64,000 nucleotides of DNA from Streptomyces piniterrae (GCF_005048155.1 NZ_SUMB01000001.1:908745-972744); one strand, 5' to 3'; positions 18,803-28,827 are shown, numbered from the stretch's first letter. Numbers and translations: made by a program. The notes: generated by a model from the sequence alone, not told the origin.

Positions 18803-20516
18803 GCTGACCCGCCAGGCGTACGCCGACCTCTTCGGCCCCACCACCGGCGACCGCATCCGGCTCGCCGACACCGACCTCGTCATCGAGATCACCGAGGACC
18901 GCTCCGGCGGTCCCGGCCGGGCCGGCGACGAAGCCGTCTTCGGCGGCGGCAAGGTGATCCGCGAATCGATGGGCCAGTCCCGCGCCACCCGCGCCGAGGG
19001 CACCCCCGACACCGTGATCACCGGCGTGGTCGTGCTGGACCACTGGGGCATCGTCAAGGCCGATGTCGGCATCCGCGACGGCCGGATCACCGCGCTCGGC
19101 AAGGCCGGTAACCCCGACACGATGGACGGCGTCCACCCCGACCTCGTCATCGGCCCCGAGACCGAGATCATCGCCGGCAACGGCAAGATCCTCACCGCCG
19201 GCGCCATCGACACCCACGTCCACTTCATCTGTCCTCAGCAGGCGGACGAGGCGCTGGCCTCCGGCGTCACCACCATGATCGGCGGCGGCACCGGCCCCGC
19301 CGAGGGCAGCAAGGCCACCACCATCACCCCCGGCGCCTGGCACATCGCCCGGATGCTGGAGTCGATGGACTCCCTCCCGGTCAACGTCGGACTGCTCGGC
19401 AAGGGCAACACCACCTCCCTCACGTCCATGCGCGACCAGCTGCGGGCCGGCATCCTGGGCTTCAAGATCCACGAGGACTGGGGCGCGACCCCGGCCGTCA
19501 TCGACGCCTGCCTGACGGTCTGTGAGGAGAGCGGCGCCCAGCTCGCGATCCACACCGACACGTTGAACGAGGCCGGCTTCCTCGGCGACACCCTCGCCGC
19601 CATCGCCGGCCGCTCCATCCACGCCTTCCACGTCGAGGGCGCGGGCGGCGGCCACGCCCCCGACATGATCGCGATGGTCTCCGAGCCGAACGTGCTGCCC
19701 GCGTCCACCAACCCCACGCGGCCGCACACCGTCAACACCGTCGAGGAACATCTCGACATGCTGATGGTCTGCCACCACCTCAACCCCGCCGTCCCCGAGG
19801 ACCTCGCCTTCGCCGAGTCCCGGATCCGGCCCTCCACCATCGCCGCCGAGGACATCCTGCACGACCTCGGCGCCATCTCGATCATGTCCTCCGACGCCCA
19901 GGCCATGGGCCGGATCGGCGAGGTCGTCCTGCGTACATGGCAGACCGCGCACGTCATGAAGCGGTGCCGCGGCACCCTCGCCGGCGACGGCGGAGCGGAC
20001 AACAACCGGGCCCGCAGGTACGTCGCGAAATACACCATCAACGCGGCCGTCGCCCAGGGCATCGACCACCTCGTGGGCTCCGTCGAGAACGGCAAGCTCG
20101 CCGACCTCGTCCTGTGGGACCCGGCGTTCTTCGGCGTCAAACCGCAGCTCGTCATCAAGGGCGGCCAGATCGCCTATGCGCAGATGGGGGACGCCAACGC
20201 GTCCATCCCCACCCCGCAGCCGGTGCTGCCCCGCCCGATGTTCGGCGCCACCGGCAAGGCCCCCGGCAGCAACTCCGTCAACTTCGTCTCCCGGCAGGCC
20301 CTTGAGGACGGCCTCCCCGAGCGGCTCCCGCTGGCCAAGCCCTTCGAGGCCATCCGCAGCACCCGCGGCCTCACCAAGGCCGATATGCGCAACAACGACG
20401 CCCTGCCGCGCGTCCAGGTCGACCCCGACACCTTCACGGTGACCATCGACGGCGAGACGGTCGAACCCGCCCCCGCCGCCGAACTCCCCATGGCCCAGCG
20501 GTACTTCCTCTTCTGA
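18795..20516 (+). CDS. ureC: Urease alpha (catalytic) subunit
   Basis: A 573-residue amidohydrolase that carries the dinickel site hydrolysing urea to ammonia and carbamate. Nickel ligands are visible: His pair in [11 protein letters not shown], the carbamylated Lys in [13 protein letters not shown], His in [14 protein letters not shown], the [15 protein letters not shown] segment, and Asp in [11 protein letters not shown]. The mobile-flap motif is [20 protein letters not shown]. Length and motifs are normal, so the enzyme should be active once assembled. Confidence 0.97.
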   Translation: MAELTRQAYADLFGPTTGDRIRLADTDLVIEITEDRSGGPGRAGDEAVFGGGKVIRESMGQSRATRAEGTPDTVITGVVVLDHWGIVKADVGIRDGRITALGKAGNPDTMDGVHPDLVIGPETEIIAGNGKILTAGAIDTHVHFICPQQADEALASGVTTMIGGGTGPAEGSKATTITPGAWHIARMLESMDSLPVNVGLLGKGNTTSLTSMRDQLRAGILGFKIHEDWGATPAVIDACLTVCEESGAQLAIHTDTLNEAGFLGDTLAAIAGRSIHAFHVEGAGGGHAPDMIAMVSEPNVLPASTNPTRPHTVNTVEEHLDMLMVCHHLNPAVPEDLAFAESRIRPSTIAAEDILHDLGAISIMSSDAQAMGRIGEVVLRTWQTAHVMKRCRGTLAGDGGADNNRARRYVAKYTINAAVAQGIDHLVGSVENGKLADLVLWDPAFFGVKPQLVIKGGQIAYAQMGDANASIPTPQPVLPRPMFGATGKAPGSNSVNFVSRQALEDGLPERLPLAKPFEAIRSTRGLTKADMRNNDALPRVQVDPDTFTVTIDGETVEPAPAAELPMAQRYFLF

Positions 20517-20548
20517 GCGGCGCCGATGCACGAACTGGAGCACCACCC

Positions 20549-21223
20549 ATGAGCCGCGCAGCGCTGCTCGTCCTCGCCGACGGCCGGTTCCCCGCCGGCG
20601 GGCACGCCCACTCGGGCGGCGCCGAACCGGCCGTCACCGCGGGACGCATCAAGGACGCCGCCACCCTGGAACGCTTCTGCCGGGGCCGGCTGCACACGGC
20701 GGGCCTGGTCGCGGCCGCGCTCGCCGCCGCGGCCGCCGCCGGCTGTGATCCGCTGCTCCTGGACGACGCCGCCGACGCCCGTACCCCTGTGCCGGCGCTG
20801 CGGACCACCGCCCGCAAGCTGGGACGGCAGATGATGCGGGCCGCCCGCGCGACCTGGCCGTCGGCCGAACTGGACGAGCTGGCCGCGGCCCGGCCACGCG
20901 GCGCCCACCAGCCCGTCGTCCTCGGCCTCGCCGCCCGGTCGGCGGGCCTCGAACCGCTGGACGCCGCACACGCCGTGGCCTACGAGACGATCAGCGGCCC
21001 GGCCACGGCAGCGGTCCGGCTGCTGAGCCTGGACCCGTTCGACGCCACCGCCGTACTCGCCCGCCTCGCCCCCGAACTCGAACAGGTCGCGGAACAGGGC
21101 GCCGAGGCCGCGCACCGCGTCGCCACCGAAGGGACCGACGCGCTGCCCGCCGCCTCCGCGCCGCTGCTGGACATCACCGCGCAGCAGCACGTCGGCTGGC
21201 CGGTGCGCCTCTTCGCGTCCTGA
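20549..21223 (+). CDS. ureF: Urease accessory protein UreF
   Basis: A 224-residue accessory protein that joins UreD and UreG in the nickel-insertion complex. It begins [22 protein letters not shown], the usual UreF N-terminus, and is otherwise Ala-rich and helical. It starts 32 bases after ureC with a plausible GGAG site. Confidence 0.9.
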   Translation: MSRAALLVLADGRFPAGGHAHSGGAEPAVTAGRIKDAATLERFCRGRLHTAGLVAAALAAAAAAGCDPLLLDDAADARTPVPALRTTARKLGRQMMRAARATWPSAELDELAAARPRGAHQPVVLGLAARSAGLEPLDAAHAVAYETISGPATAAVRLLSLDPFDATAVLARLAPELEQVAEQGAEAAHRVATEGTDALPAASAPLLDITAQQHVGWPVRLFAS

Positions 21224-21272
21224 CGCCGCGCCCGCGCCGCATCCCACCGCCGTACGAACCACCGGAGTGACC

Positions 21273-21968
21273 ATGCACCTCGACCACAAGGACACCTTCC
21301 CCGAGCGCCACACCTACAGCGCTGCCGACCCCGTACGCCCGGACGGCCGCCGCCGGGCCCTGCGCATCGGTCTGGGAGGGCCGGTCGGCACCGGCAAGAC
21401 CGCGACCGTCGCCGCGCTGTGTCGTGCGCTGCGCGACGAGTTGTCCATCGCCGTCGTCACCAATGACATCTACACCCGTGAGGACGCCGAGTTCCTGCTT
21501 CGTGAGGCGGTGCTGCCCGCCGAGCGGATCAGCGCCGTCGAGACCGGGGCCTGTCCGCACACCGCGATCCGCGACGACATCTCCGCCAACCTGGAGGCGG
21601 TGGAGGACCTGGAGGAGGCGGTCGGCCCCCTGGATCTGGTCCTCGTGGAGTCCGGCGGCGACAACCTCACCGCGACCTTCTCCAAGGGGCTGGTGGACGG
21701 CCAGATCTTCGTCATCGACGTGGCGGGCGGCGACGACATCCCGCGGAAGGGCGGCCCCGGCGTCACCAGCTCCGACCTCCTCGTCATCAACAAGACCGAC
21801 CTGGCGCCGTACGTCGGCGTCGACCTGGCGGGCATGGCGCGCGACGCCAAGGCGCAGCGCGGCGAACTGCCCGTCGCCTTCACCGCCCTGAAGTCGGAGA
21901 ACGGCGTCGGGCCCGTGGCGGAGTGGGTCCGCGCGCGGCTGGCGGACTGGACCGCGGGCCCGGCATGA
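21273..21968 (+). CDS. ureG: Urease accessory GTPase UreG
   Basis: A 231-residue SIMIBI-class GTPase that powers nickel delivery. P-loop [17 protein letters not shown], the Cys-Pro-His nickel site in [14 protein letters not shown], and the NKTD motif in [14 protein letters not shown] are present. The N-terminus is short with a few His residues, not the long His tail of some UreG proteins. I chose ATG 21273 (GGAG six bases upstream); GTG 21267 adds two residues. It overlaps ureD by four bases. Confidence 0.95.
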   Translation: MHLDHKDTFPERHTYSAADPVRPDGRRRALRIGLGGPVGTGKTATVAALCRALRDELSIAVVTNDIYTREDAEFLLREAVLPAERISAVETGACPHTAIRDDISANLEAVEDLEEAVGPLDLVLVESGGDNLTATFSKGLVDGQIFVIDVAGGDDIPRKGGPGVTSSDLLVINKTDLAPYVGVDLAGMARDAKAQRGELPVAFTALKSENGVGPVAEWVRARLADWTAGPA

Positions 21969-22807
21969 CACCCAGCCCACCCAGGCCGGTCACCGGCCTG
22001 CGAGCCACCGCGCGGATCACGGCGCGGGCCGACGCGCGGGGCAGCACCCGGCTGCCCGTCCTCGACGGCGACGGACCGCTCGCGCTGCGCCGCCTCCGGG
22101 CGCACGGCAACCAGGCCCGGGTGTGCGTCGTCGGCGCCATGAGCGCCCCCCTGGGCGGGGACCGGCTGGCCATCGAGGTCACCGCCGAGGCCGGGACGGC
22201 GGTGCGGATCACGTCCGCCGCGGCGACCGTCGCGCTGCCCGGCCGTACCGGCGAACCCGCCACCTACGACGTACGGTTGACGGTGGCCGACGGCGCACGC
22301 CTGGACTGGCTCCCCGAACCGCTGATCTCCGCCGCGGGCAGCGATCTGCGGATGACCACGACCGTCGACCTGGCCCCCACCGCACGCCTCGTACTCCGTG
22401 AGGAGCAGGTGCTGGGCCGCAGCGGCGAGCGGCCGGGGACCCTGCGCAGCCGGCTGACGGTGCGCCGGGCCGGCCGCACCCTGCTGGACCAGGAGACGGC
22501 CTACGGTCCCGGTGTCCCCGGCTGGGACACCTCGGCCGTTCTGGACGGCCATCGCGCGGTCGGCCAACTCCTCGTCGCCGACCCCGAGTGGGAGGCCGAA
22601 CCGCCCGACGTACGGCTGCTGGGGGACGCGGCGGCCGAGCGGCCCGGGGCCGGAGACGGCGACGGCGCGGGGCAGGGCGTGCTGGCACCGCTCGCCGGTC
22701 CCGCGGCCCTGGCCACCGTCGTCGCCCCCGACGCGCTGAAGCTGCGACGCCTCCTGGACGAGGCGGCCGAGGCGGTGGAGGCCGCCCGGAGCGCCGCGGC
22801 CGGCTGA
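21965..22807 (+). CDS. ureD: Urease accessory protein UreD
   Basis: A 280-residue accessory protein that binds apo-urease and recruits UreF and UreG. It overlaps ureG by ATGA. Family segments include [59 protein letters not shown] and [17 protein letters not shown]. It is the final gene of the cluster. No ureE nickel chaperone gene or nickel transporter is present nearby. Confidence 0.93.
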   Translation: MTPSPPRPVTGLRATARITARADARGSTRLPVLDGDGPLALRRLRAHGNQARVCVVGAMSAPLGGDRLAIEVTAEAGTAVRITSAAATVALPGRTGEPATYDVRLTVADGARLDWLPEPLISAAGSDLRMTTTVDLAPTARLVLREEQVLGRSGERPGTLRSRLTVRRAGRTLLDQETAYGPGVPGWDTSAVLDGHRAVGQLLVADPEWEAEPPDVRLLGDAAAERPGAGDGDGAGQGVLAPLAGPAALATVVAPDALKLRRLLDEAAEAVEAARSAAAG

Positions 22808-22856
22808 GGGCGCCCGGACCGGCGGCCCGGTGTGCGGTGGGGCGCCCTCCCGTGCG

Positions 22857-23231
22857 TCACACCTCCAGTTCGGCTTCGAGCCGGGAGAGGCGGTGGCGCG
22901 CCAGTGCGAGATTGGCGCGCTTGCGGTCCAGCACCAGGTAGAGGAAGAGACCGTTGTTGCCCTTGCCGGTCACCGGCCGGATGATGTGGTACTGCGCGGT
23001 GAGCGTGATGAGCATGTCCTCAATGGCGCCCTGGAGTTCCAGCATTTCCATGGTGCGCAGCTTGGCGCGTACCACATCGGTGTTTCCGGCCGCGGCGATA
23101 TTGAGGTCAAGGGCGTTGTTGTCGCCGAGCGTGGCGAGCGCCATTCCGCTGGTGTAGTCGACGAGGGCGACGCCTATGGCGCCCTCGATCGTCGACATCG
23201 CTTCGGCGAGAGCGTTTTCCATCTGAGCCAT
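22857..23231 (-). CDS. Roadblock/LC7-fold protein (third of operon)
   Basis: A 124-residue single-domain protein. ALAEAMSTIEGAIGVALVDY opens the fold, and the C-terminal helix is KRANLALARHRLSRLEAELEV. It is a clear paralogue of the gene at 24638-25021, sharing the D-Y/W-TSG turn, the YH-IRPV/IRFV strand, and the L-LDR-ANLA-AR-RL end. Roadblock proteins usually act as GTPase partners in signalling. Here it is the last gene of a four-gene operon that has no GTPase. GAAAGG is about 13 bases upstream. Confidence 0.75.
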   Translation of the reverse strand: MAQMENALAEAMSTIEGAIGVALVDYTSGMALATLGDNNALDLNIAAAGNTDVVRAKLRTMEMLELQGAIEDMLITLTAQYHIIRPVTGKGNNGLFLYLVLDRKRANLALARHRLSRLEAELEV

Positions 23232-23307
23232 GATGGGTTATGCCTTTCGATTCTGGAAAAATATGAATGTGGAAAATGCGAATGTTTTGCTGTGAAGGGG
23301 TGGCCGG

Positions 23308-23688
23308 TTACCGGCGTGGTGCGGCGTCGACGATCGCGCCGATGCGTTCCGCGGCCCGCCTGGCCTGGAGATGCAGTCGACCCACGTTGGTGTCGGTGCT
23401 GGCCACGGCCGTGAGGACGGCGCGGCGGCCGGCCGTGTAGGCGGCTATGTAGCCGTCCGTGCCGCGAGTCAGGGATTCCTCGAAACCGCCCTGTCCGGTC
23501 GCCTCGGTGAGGCGTTTGGCGACGCCGATGGCCGCGGCGGTGAGCGCGGCCAGGCCGTCCGGTTCGATGTCCCGGAGATCGTGTGCGATGACCATTCCGT
23601 CCGCGCTGGCGACCATTCCGCCCTGCAGATGGCGTACTTGATCCCGCAGCATCAGCAGTTCTTCCTGCAAGAGGGGCTCGATCGTCAT
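23308..23688 (-). CDS. Roadblock/LC7-domain protein (MglB-like)
   Basis: A 126-residue protein of the MglB/CvnB-type Roadblock group. LQGGMVASADGMVIAHDL and GGFEESLTRGTDGYIAAYTAG are typical. It differs clearly from the other two Roadblock proteins in the operon. ATG 23688 follows AAAAAGGAG at six bases, a strong site; the 14-residue upstream extension is unlikely. In conservons such proteins act with a histidine kinase and a Ras-like GTPase, neither of which is present here. Confidence 0.8.
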   Translation of the reverse strand: MTIEPLLQEELLMLRDQVRHLQGGMVASADGMVIAHDLRDIEPDGLAALTAAAIGVAKRLTEATGQGGFEESLTRGTDGYIAAYTAGRRAVLTAVASTDTNVGRLHLQARRAAERIGAIVDAAPRR

Positions 23689-23782
23689 CGGTCTCCTTTT
23701 TCTGGCGAGCTTTCTGAGCAATGTCTTCATGGCCGGGGTTCGCAGGGTCGCGGAAATGCGCAGGCCTTCACGGGTTTGCGTC

Positions 23783-24634
23783 TCACAGGTTTTCCTCCAG
23801 TGCCGTACGCAGTCGGATCAGGAGGGCGATGTCCGGGTCGGCGGTACTGAGGATGTCCGGGACCGGGAGTTGCCAGGTCGGGGTGGGGCGGCTGCCGGGC
23901 GCGGGACGCCCGTCCAGGCAGGCCCCGGGCCGCCGCCGGGGCAGCGCTGTCGCCGGGGGCATCCGGATGAGACCGGCCGCGGCGAGGCGACGGATGTCGA
24001 GCAGTGTCACGAATGCGGACTGGCCCAGGGCGCGGGCGAGTTCGGTCGGGGTGTGCCGGCCGTCGGCGCGGGCGAGCAGCCGCCGCTGCCGGCCGGTGGT
24101 GGGGGAGGGGCCGGAGCGGCCCGGCGGGACGGGGACGACGGGCGAGGTGTCGGCCGCCTCCCAGGGGCGCAGCCGGTCGAGCAGCGCCCGGCGGCGGGCC
24201 GTCGCGCGCTGGAGGGCGGCGGCGCTGATCCGCCGTACGACGCCCAGCCAGTGGGCGGTGCCGGGGGTGAAGGAGGTGGTCTCGGGCCGCAGCGGCAGCG
24301 CGAAGAAGGCGGCGTCGAGGAGGGCGCCGAGGTGACAGATCTCCAGCTCGCCCTGGGTCAGCCAGCCTTCCCGTACCAGGAACTGGCCGCCGCGGTGGTC
24401 GGGGCCGGCGGTTTCGACGGCGTTCTGCCAGCGGTGCGACGGCACCTTGCCGGCGGCGGCGAGCCGTACGTCGAGCCCCGGTGCGGTGGCGGCTTCGGCG
24501 CAGTAGACCGCGCCGTCGAGGAGATAGAAGGAACCGTGCGGGCCGCGGAGAACGCCGGTGACGCCTTCGGCGGCGAACCGCTCGAGCAATCCGGCGGAAG
24601 CGGGCGGTGTGCGGGGAGGGAGGGGCAGGGCCAT
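23783..24634 (-). CDS. Winged-helix-like protein linked to Roadblock proteins
   Basis: A 283-residue protein I cannot place firmly. The N-terminal half (about 8-125) has a repeated pattern resembling DUF4388/PatA-type sensor-effector domains: EGVTGVLRGPHGSFYLLDG and FLVREGWLTQGELEICHLG. Residues about 185-235 (RRLLARADGRHTPTELARAL then LLDIRRLAAAGLI) look like a winged helix. Its start is three bases after the stop of the first Roadblock gene. It probably reads out the state of the Roadblock proteins, but this is inference. Confidence 0.6.
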   Translation of the reverse strand: MALPLPPRTPPASAGLLERFAAEGVTGVLRGPHGSFYLLDGAVYCAEAATAPGLDVRLAAAGKVPSHRWQNAVETAGPDHRGGQFLVREGWLTQGELEICHLGALLDAAFFALPLRPETTSFTPGTAHWLGVVRRISAAALQRATARRRALLDRLRPWEAADTSPVVPVPPGRSGPSPTTGRQRRLLARADGRHTPTELARALGQSAFVTLLDIRRLAAAGLIRMPPATALPRRRPGACLDGRPAPGSRPTPTWQLPVPDILSTADPDIALLIRLRTALEENL

Positions 24635-24637
24635 CTC

Positions 24638-25021
24638 TCAGGCCGCGACCAGCTCCGCCGCCAGATCGCGTAACCGTAGCCGGGCGACGGCGAGGTTGGC
24701 CTGCCCGCGGTCCAGCCAGAGGTAGAGATACGTCTGGCTGTCGAAGGCCGTGTGCACGAAGCGTATGAGGTGGTAGCTGCCGGCGGCCGTGATGATGAGG
24801 TCCTCCAGATCCGGAGCGGACCCGCCCGCGGTGTCGAACGTGGCGTTGCGGGCCACGGCTTGGACGACCTCTGCGGTGTCCGCGGCGGCCGCTTCGTGAT
24901 CGCCGTGCGGCGCCCGCCCGGCCGTACCGAGCGTCAGTCCGCTGGTCCAGTCGATCAGCCCGGCGCCCAGGACGCCGGGAATCCCCATCGCTCGGGACAA
25001 CACCTGATCGATACCCGGCAC
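24638..25021 (-). CDS. Roadblock/LC7-fold protein (first of operon)
   Basis: A 127-residue Roadblock-fold protein and paralogue of 22857-23231. It begins VPGIDQVLSRAMGIPGVLG and ends with LDRGQANLAVARLRLRDLAAELVAA. I chose GTG 25021 because AGAAGGAG precedes it by five bases. The longer reading frame to 25129 has no ribosome site. As first gene it defines the operon start. Confidence 0.75.
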   Translation of the reverse strand: MPGIDQVLSRAMGIPGVLGAGLIDWTSGLTLGTAGRAPHGDHEAAAADTAEVVQAVARNATFDTAGGSAPDLEDLIITAAGSYHLIRFVHTAFDSQTYLYLWLDRGQANLAVARLRLRDLAAELVAA

Positions 25022-25417
25022 TTCGGCTCCTTCTGGACTGCTCGTACGGGACTGCTCGCGGCGTTCGGTGCGCACCGTGACGAAAACGCCGAAGCCCTCC
25101 CTCGTGGCAGCGTGTGGGAGAGCCTGCACGGAAGGTTACCTACTCATTGCTTCTGGCACATGCCCTACCGGTGGGTCCCCGGCAATTGACGTGTTATCGC
25201 CCCTCCGCGGCCCGTTGTCGTCCGATGCCGCGTGTTCGCCCGCGGGGGGCACCACCCTGGCCCGCCATAAGCGGAAGAATTCCTACGGGTTGGTAAAGAA
25301 TCGCCGATTCGCGGTGGTCAAACCTATTCAGGAAGGGATGCGAGAGGAAAGGATCCCCCCTGTAGCTCTGTGATCATCGCCGCCACAAGCGGCGCACCTA
25401 GCAGGGGGATCGACCAA
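25022..25417. other. Divergent region between the Roadblock operon and the tripeptidyl aminopeptidase
   Basis: Nearly 400 bases without a gene, less GC-rich near 25260-25330. A small inverted repeat GAATC-GCC-GATTC lies near 25297-25309. TTGACG near 25188 could be a -35, but no convincing -10 accompanies it. Confidence 0.5.
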
Positions 25418-27010
25418 GTGAGACGAACAGCAGCGCTCGGCGCCGCCGGCACCCTGGTGACCGGCACGCTCCTCGCGGGAGCGATAGCCGCCACGCCCGC
25501 CAGCGCGGGCGAACACCACAAGGGCGCATCGAAGGAAGCGCGTGGCGTACAGACCGCCGCCGCGCGCGCAGCCAAGAAAGGCATCGACTGGAAGGACTGC
25601 CCCGCCGACTGGGGTCTGAAGACCCCCATCCAGTGCGGCTATGTCACCGTTCCGGTCGACTACGCCAAGCCCAACGGACGCACCATCAAGATCGCCGTCG
25701 ACCGGGCCCGCAGCACCGGCGACACGAAGGAGCGCCAGGGCTCCCTCGTCTACAACCCCGGTGGCCCCGGCGGTTCGGGCATGCGGTTCCCGAGCCGCGT
25801 CACCACCAAGAACCCGCTGTGGACCAAGATCGCGAAGGCGTACGACTTCGTGGGCTTCGACCCGCGCGGCGTCGGCCACTCCGCGCCGATCTCCTGCGTG
25901 GACCCGCAGGAGTTCGTCAAGGCGCCCAAGGCCGACCCGGTGCCGGACAGCGAGGCGGACAAGCTCGCCCAGCGCAAGCTCGCCAAGGAGTACGCCGACG
26001 GCTGCGCCGAGCGCAGCGGCGACCTCCTGCCGTACATGACGACCGCGAACACCGTCCGTGACCTGGACGTGGTCCGCGCCGCGCTGGGGGAGAAGAAGCT
26101 CAACTTCCTCGGCGTGTCCTACGGCACCTACATGGGTGCCGTCTACGCGACGCTCTTCCCGGACCATGTCCGCCGGATGCTCGTCGACAGCGTCGTCAAC
26201 CCCTCCCGCAAGAAGGTTTGGTACCAGGCCAACCTCGACCAGGACATCGCCTTCGAGACCCGTTGGGGTGACTGGAAGAAGTGGGTGGCCAAGAACGACG
26301 CGGCCTACCACATCGGTGACACGCCGGAAAAGGTCCAGGCGGCCTGGGAGAAGCTCCGCGCGACCGCGAAGGCGAACCCGATCGGCGGCGTCGTCGGACC
26401 GGCCGAGCTGACCGGATTCTTCCAGAACGCTCCGTACTACGACTCGTCGTGGGCCTCCACCGCCGAGGTGTGGAGCAAGTACCTCGCCGGCGACGAGAAG
26501 CCGCTGATCGAGAACGCCGGCCCGAACCTGGACGACAAGGCCGGCAACATCGCGTCCGAGAACGGCAACGCGGTCTACACGGCCGTCGAGTGCACCGACA
26601 CCAAGTGGCCCACCGACTGGCAGACGTGGGACCGGGACAACACCCGGATCCACCAGCAGGCGCCGTTCATGACCTGGTCGAACGCCTGGATGAACCTGCC
26701 TTGCGCCACCTGGTCGGCCAAGCAGCAGCGACCGGTCGACGTCAAGACCGGCAAGGGTCTGCCGAACGTGCTGATCGTGCAGAGCACCCGTGACGCGGCG
26801 ACCCCGTACGAGGGCGCCGTCGAGCTGCACAAGCGGCTCAAGGGCTCCCGTCTGATCACGGAGAAGGACGCCGGTTCGCACGGCGTCACCGGCCTGGTCA
26901 ACCCGTGCATCAACGAGCGGGTCGACAGCTACTTCCTCACCGGGAAGACGGACGCCGAGGACGTGACGTGCGCTCCGCACGCCACGCCCGAGCCGGCCAA
27001 GGCCAAGTAG
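25418..27010 (+). CDS. tap: Secreted tripeptidyl aminopeptidase, S33 family
   Basis: A 530-residue exported alpha/beta hydrolase like the Streptomyces tripeptidyl aminopeptidase that trims secreted proteins. The signal peptide ends near ATPASAGEHH. The oxyanion region is YNPGGPGGSGM, the nucleophile is in FLGVSYGTYMG, the Asp is in QSTRDAATPYEGA and the His in DAGSHGVTGLVNPC within the TAP-like C-terminal domain. I chose GTG 25418 (GGGGGAT upstream), which places the signal peptide at the N-terminus. A strong hairpin follows the stop. Confidence 0.92.
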   Translation: MRRTAALGAAGTLVTGTLLAGAIAATPASAGEHHKGASKEARGVQTAAARAAKKGIDWKDCPADWGLKTPIQCGYVTVPVDYAKPNGRTIKIAVDRARSTGDTKERQGSLVYNPGGPGGSGMRFPSRVTTKNPLWTKIAKAYDFVGFDPRGVGHSAPISCVDPQEFVKAPKADPVPDSEADKLAQRKLAKEYADGCAERSGDLLPYMTTANTVRDLDVVRAALGEKKLNFLGVSYGTYMGAVYATLFPDHVRRMLVDSVVNPSRKKVWYQANLDQDIAFETRWGDWKKWVAKNDAAYHIGDTPEKVQAAWEKLRATAKANPIGGVVGPAELTGFFQNAPYYDSSWASTAEVWSKYLAGDEKPLIENAGPNLDDKAGNIASENGNAVYTAVECTDTKWPTDWQTWDRDNTRIHQQAPFMTWSNAWMNLPCATWSAKQQRPVDVKTGKGLPNVLIVQSTRDAATPYEGAVELHKRLKGSRLITEKDAGSHGVTGLVNPCINERVDSYFLTGKTDAEDVTCAPHATPEPAKAK

Positions 27011-27034
27011 TCCCGGAGTCGTTGGAACGGGACA

Positions 27035-27067
27035 GGGGGCGGCCGGGGACTTTCCCCGGCCGCCCCC
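27035..27067. terminator. Bidirectional GC-rich terminator hairpin
   Basis: Perfect 15-base stem (GGGGGCGGCCGGGGA with its complement) and a three-base CTT loop, between the convergent tap and PARG-like genes. It lacks a T-tract, as is common in Streptomyces. Confidence 0.8.
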
Positions 27068-27125
27068 GCATGTGTACGGTCGGGTGTCCGGGGCTATCGG
27101 CCCTGACACCCGGCCATGTGCCGTG

Positions 27126-27959
27126 TCACGCCGCGAAGGCGTCGGTGAAGGCGGCCCTGGTCGGAGAGTCCGCCCGGCGGTCCAGCACGGCGAAGACCAC
27201 CCGGTCGAACCAGCCGTCGAAGCGGCCGCCCGCCAGCAGCTGGGTCGCGAACGCCCCCGCCACATCGGCCGGATCGTTGCGGAACACCCCGCACCCCCAC
27301 GCGCCGAGCACCAGCTGCCGGTGCCCGCCGGCCGCCGCGACCTCCAGAACGCGTTCCGCGCGGGCCACCAGCGCCGCCGCCACCCGCCCCGCCTCGGCCG
27401 GCCGCTGCCGCGCGATGACCCCGGCATTCGGCGCCGCCGCCGTCAGGAAGCCCGCCTCGTACGGCACTTCGAGCAGCGCGCCCCGGTCGTCACGGAACAC
27501 CGGCACACCGGGGGAGAAGATCACCCGGTCGCTGTAGAACGGGCTCGGCTCGGCCCGGTGCGCGGCATAGAACTCCGGCGCCTCGCGCACACAGGTGTAG
27601 AGCGCCGACCCACGGCACAGCGCCTCCTCCTGGGCCTGGGCGCCGTTGAGATAGCCGCCTCCGGGATTGCGCGCCGAGGCGAAGTTCAGTACGGCCACCC
27701 GGCCGGGCTGCCCGTCGCTCTCGGCCGCCAGCCGGCGCCCGGCGGTGAGGCTGCCTTCCCCCGTCACCTCGAACACCGTCCGCGCGCCCGGGGATTCGCC
27801 CGGTACGGCGACCGGCTCCGGGCCGTACAACCGGGTCCCCGCCCGCGCCTTCCCGACCGCCGCCGCGATCTCCACCAGCCGTCCGCTCGGCGCGCGGTAC
27901 CGGCCCGCCGCGACAATCCGTTCCGTCTCCTGCGCCATGCCGCGCAACCGGGCGCTCAT
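27126..27959 (-). CDS. Bacterial-type poly(ADP-ribose) glycohydrolase-like protein (TIGR02452)
   Basis: A 277-residue macrodomain-type protein. The PARG signature GGG-X(n)-QEE is visible as NPGGGYLNGAQAQEEALCR. LGAWGCGVFRNDP is the conserved phosphate-loop region. These enzymes release ADP-ribose from poly(ADP-ribose) chains. I chose ATG 27959 with GGGGGTG upstream; a GTG at 27968 is in frame. No ADP-ribosyltransferase gene is adjacent, so its substrate in the cell is unknown. Confidence 0.85.
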   Translation of the reverse strand: MSARLRGMAQETERIVAAGRYRAPSGRLVEIAAAVGKARAGTRLYGPEPVAVPGESPGARTVFEVTGEGSLTAGRRLAAESDGQPGRVAVLNFASARNPGGGYLNGAQAQEEALCRGSALYTCVREAPEFYAAHRAEPSPFYSDRVIFSPGVPVFRDDRGALLEVPYEAGFLTAAAPNAGVIARQRPAEAGRVAAALVARAERVLEVAAAGGHRQLVLGAWGCGVFRNDPADVAGAFATQLLAGGRFDGWFDRVVFAVLDRRADSPTRAAFTDAFAA

Positions 27960-28110
27960 CGCCGGCACCCCCGTATCCGGTCAGTCATGGTGATCAAGCT
28001 ACGGGGTGGCGGCCCGCACCGCGACGGGTTTTGCCCGCCCCGCCGCCCCTGTTCAGCCGCCGTGCCAGGGCCTTTCCGGCCCCGACCCATCGGACAGCCC
28101 TAGGACAGCC

Positions 28111-28827
28111 CTAGGACAGGCCCTTGCGCCGGCCCTCGGTCCGGGCTCGCGCCTGCGCCTCCGCCTTGGCCTCGCCCGCGTAGGTGTCGACGTACTCCTG
28201 CCCGGACAGGGTGAGGATCGCGTACATGATCTCGTCGGTGACGGCGCGCAGCGCGATGTGCTCGTCGGCCATCCCGGCGTACCGCGAGAAATCCAGCGGC
28301 GCGCCGAAGCGGATGTCGATCCGCATGATGCGCGGCAGCCGACGCCCCGTCGGCTGCGCCTCGAACGTGCCGATCATCGCGCACGGCACCACCGGCACCC
28401 CCGCCTCGATCGCCATCGCGGCGACCCCGGTCCGGCCCTTGTAGAGCCGGCCGTCGTGCGAGCGGGTGCCCTCCGGATAGATTCCCAGCAGCCGGCCCTT
28501 GCGGAGCACGGAGAGACCCGAGTCGATCGCCGCCCGCGAGGCGCGGCCGCCGGACCGGTCCACCGGGATCTGCCCGATGCCACGGAAGAACGCGGCGGTC
28601 AGCCGCCCCTTGAGACCGGGGCCTGTGAAGTACTCGGCCTTGGCCAGGAACGTCACCCGGCGCGGCACGATCGCGGGCATCACGAAGTGATCGGCGAACG
28701 ACAGATGATTACCCGCGATGATCGCCGCGCCCTCTTCCGGCACATGCCCAAGGCCCTCGACCCGGGGCCGGAACAGCAGCCGCAGCAACGGCCCGAGAAG
28801 GACGTACTTGAGTACCTGGTAGAACAC
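28111..28827 (-). CDS. 1-acyl-sn-glycerol-3-phosphate acyltransferase-type protein (PlsC family)
   Basis: A 238-residue membrane-associated acyltransferase. The HX4D catalytic motif is NHLSFADHF. The substrate motif is YPEGTRSHDGRLYKG and VPVVPCAMIGTFEAQ forms the fourth block. The N-terminus FYQVLKYVLLGPLLRLLF is a likely membrane anchor. It would acylate lysophosphatidic acid or a related lipid. Streptomyces have several paralogues, so I do not assign plsC itself. Confidence 0.87.
   Translation of the reverse strand: MFYQVLKYVLLGPLLRLLFRPRVEGLGHVPEEGAAIIAGNHLSFADHFVMPAIVPRRVTFLAKAEYFTGPGLKGRLTAAFFRGIGQIPVDRSGGRASRAAIDSGLSVLRKGRLLGIYPEGTRSHDGRLYKGRTGVAAMAIEAGVPVVPCAMIGTFEAQPTGRRLPRIMRIDIRFGAPLDFSRYAGMADEHIALRAVTDEIMYAILTLSGQEYVDTYAGEAKAEAQARARTEGRRKGLS

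Noticed and set aside
18570..20546. Minus-strand reading frame of 658 codons through ureBC
   Set aside because: Mirror of the urease genes, which have complete catalytic motifs on the plus strand.
25328..27427. Minus-strand reading frame of 699 codons across the tripeptidyl aminopeptidase gene
   Set aside because: Opposite to a gene with a signal peptide and full catalytic triad; the shadow also crosses the terminator at 27035.
28075..28110. Short repeat of GACAGCCCTAG type after the PlsC gene
   Set aside because: Only about two copies of 11 bases; too short to call a functional repeat.
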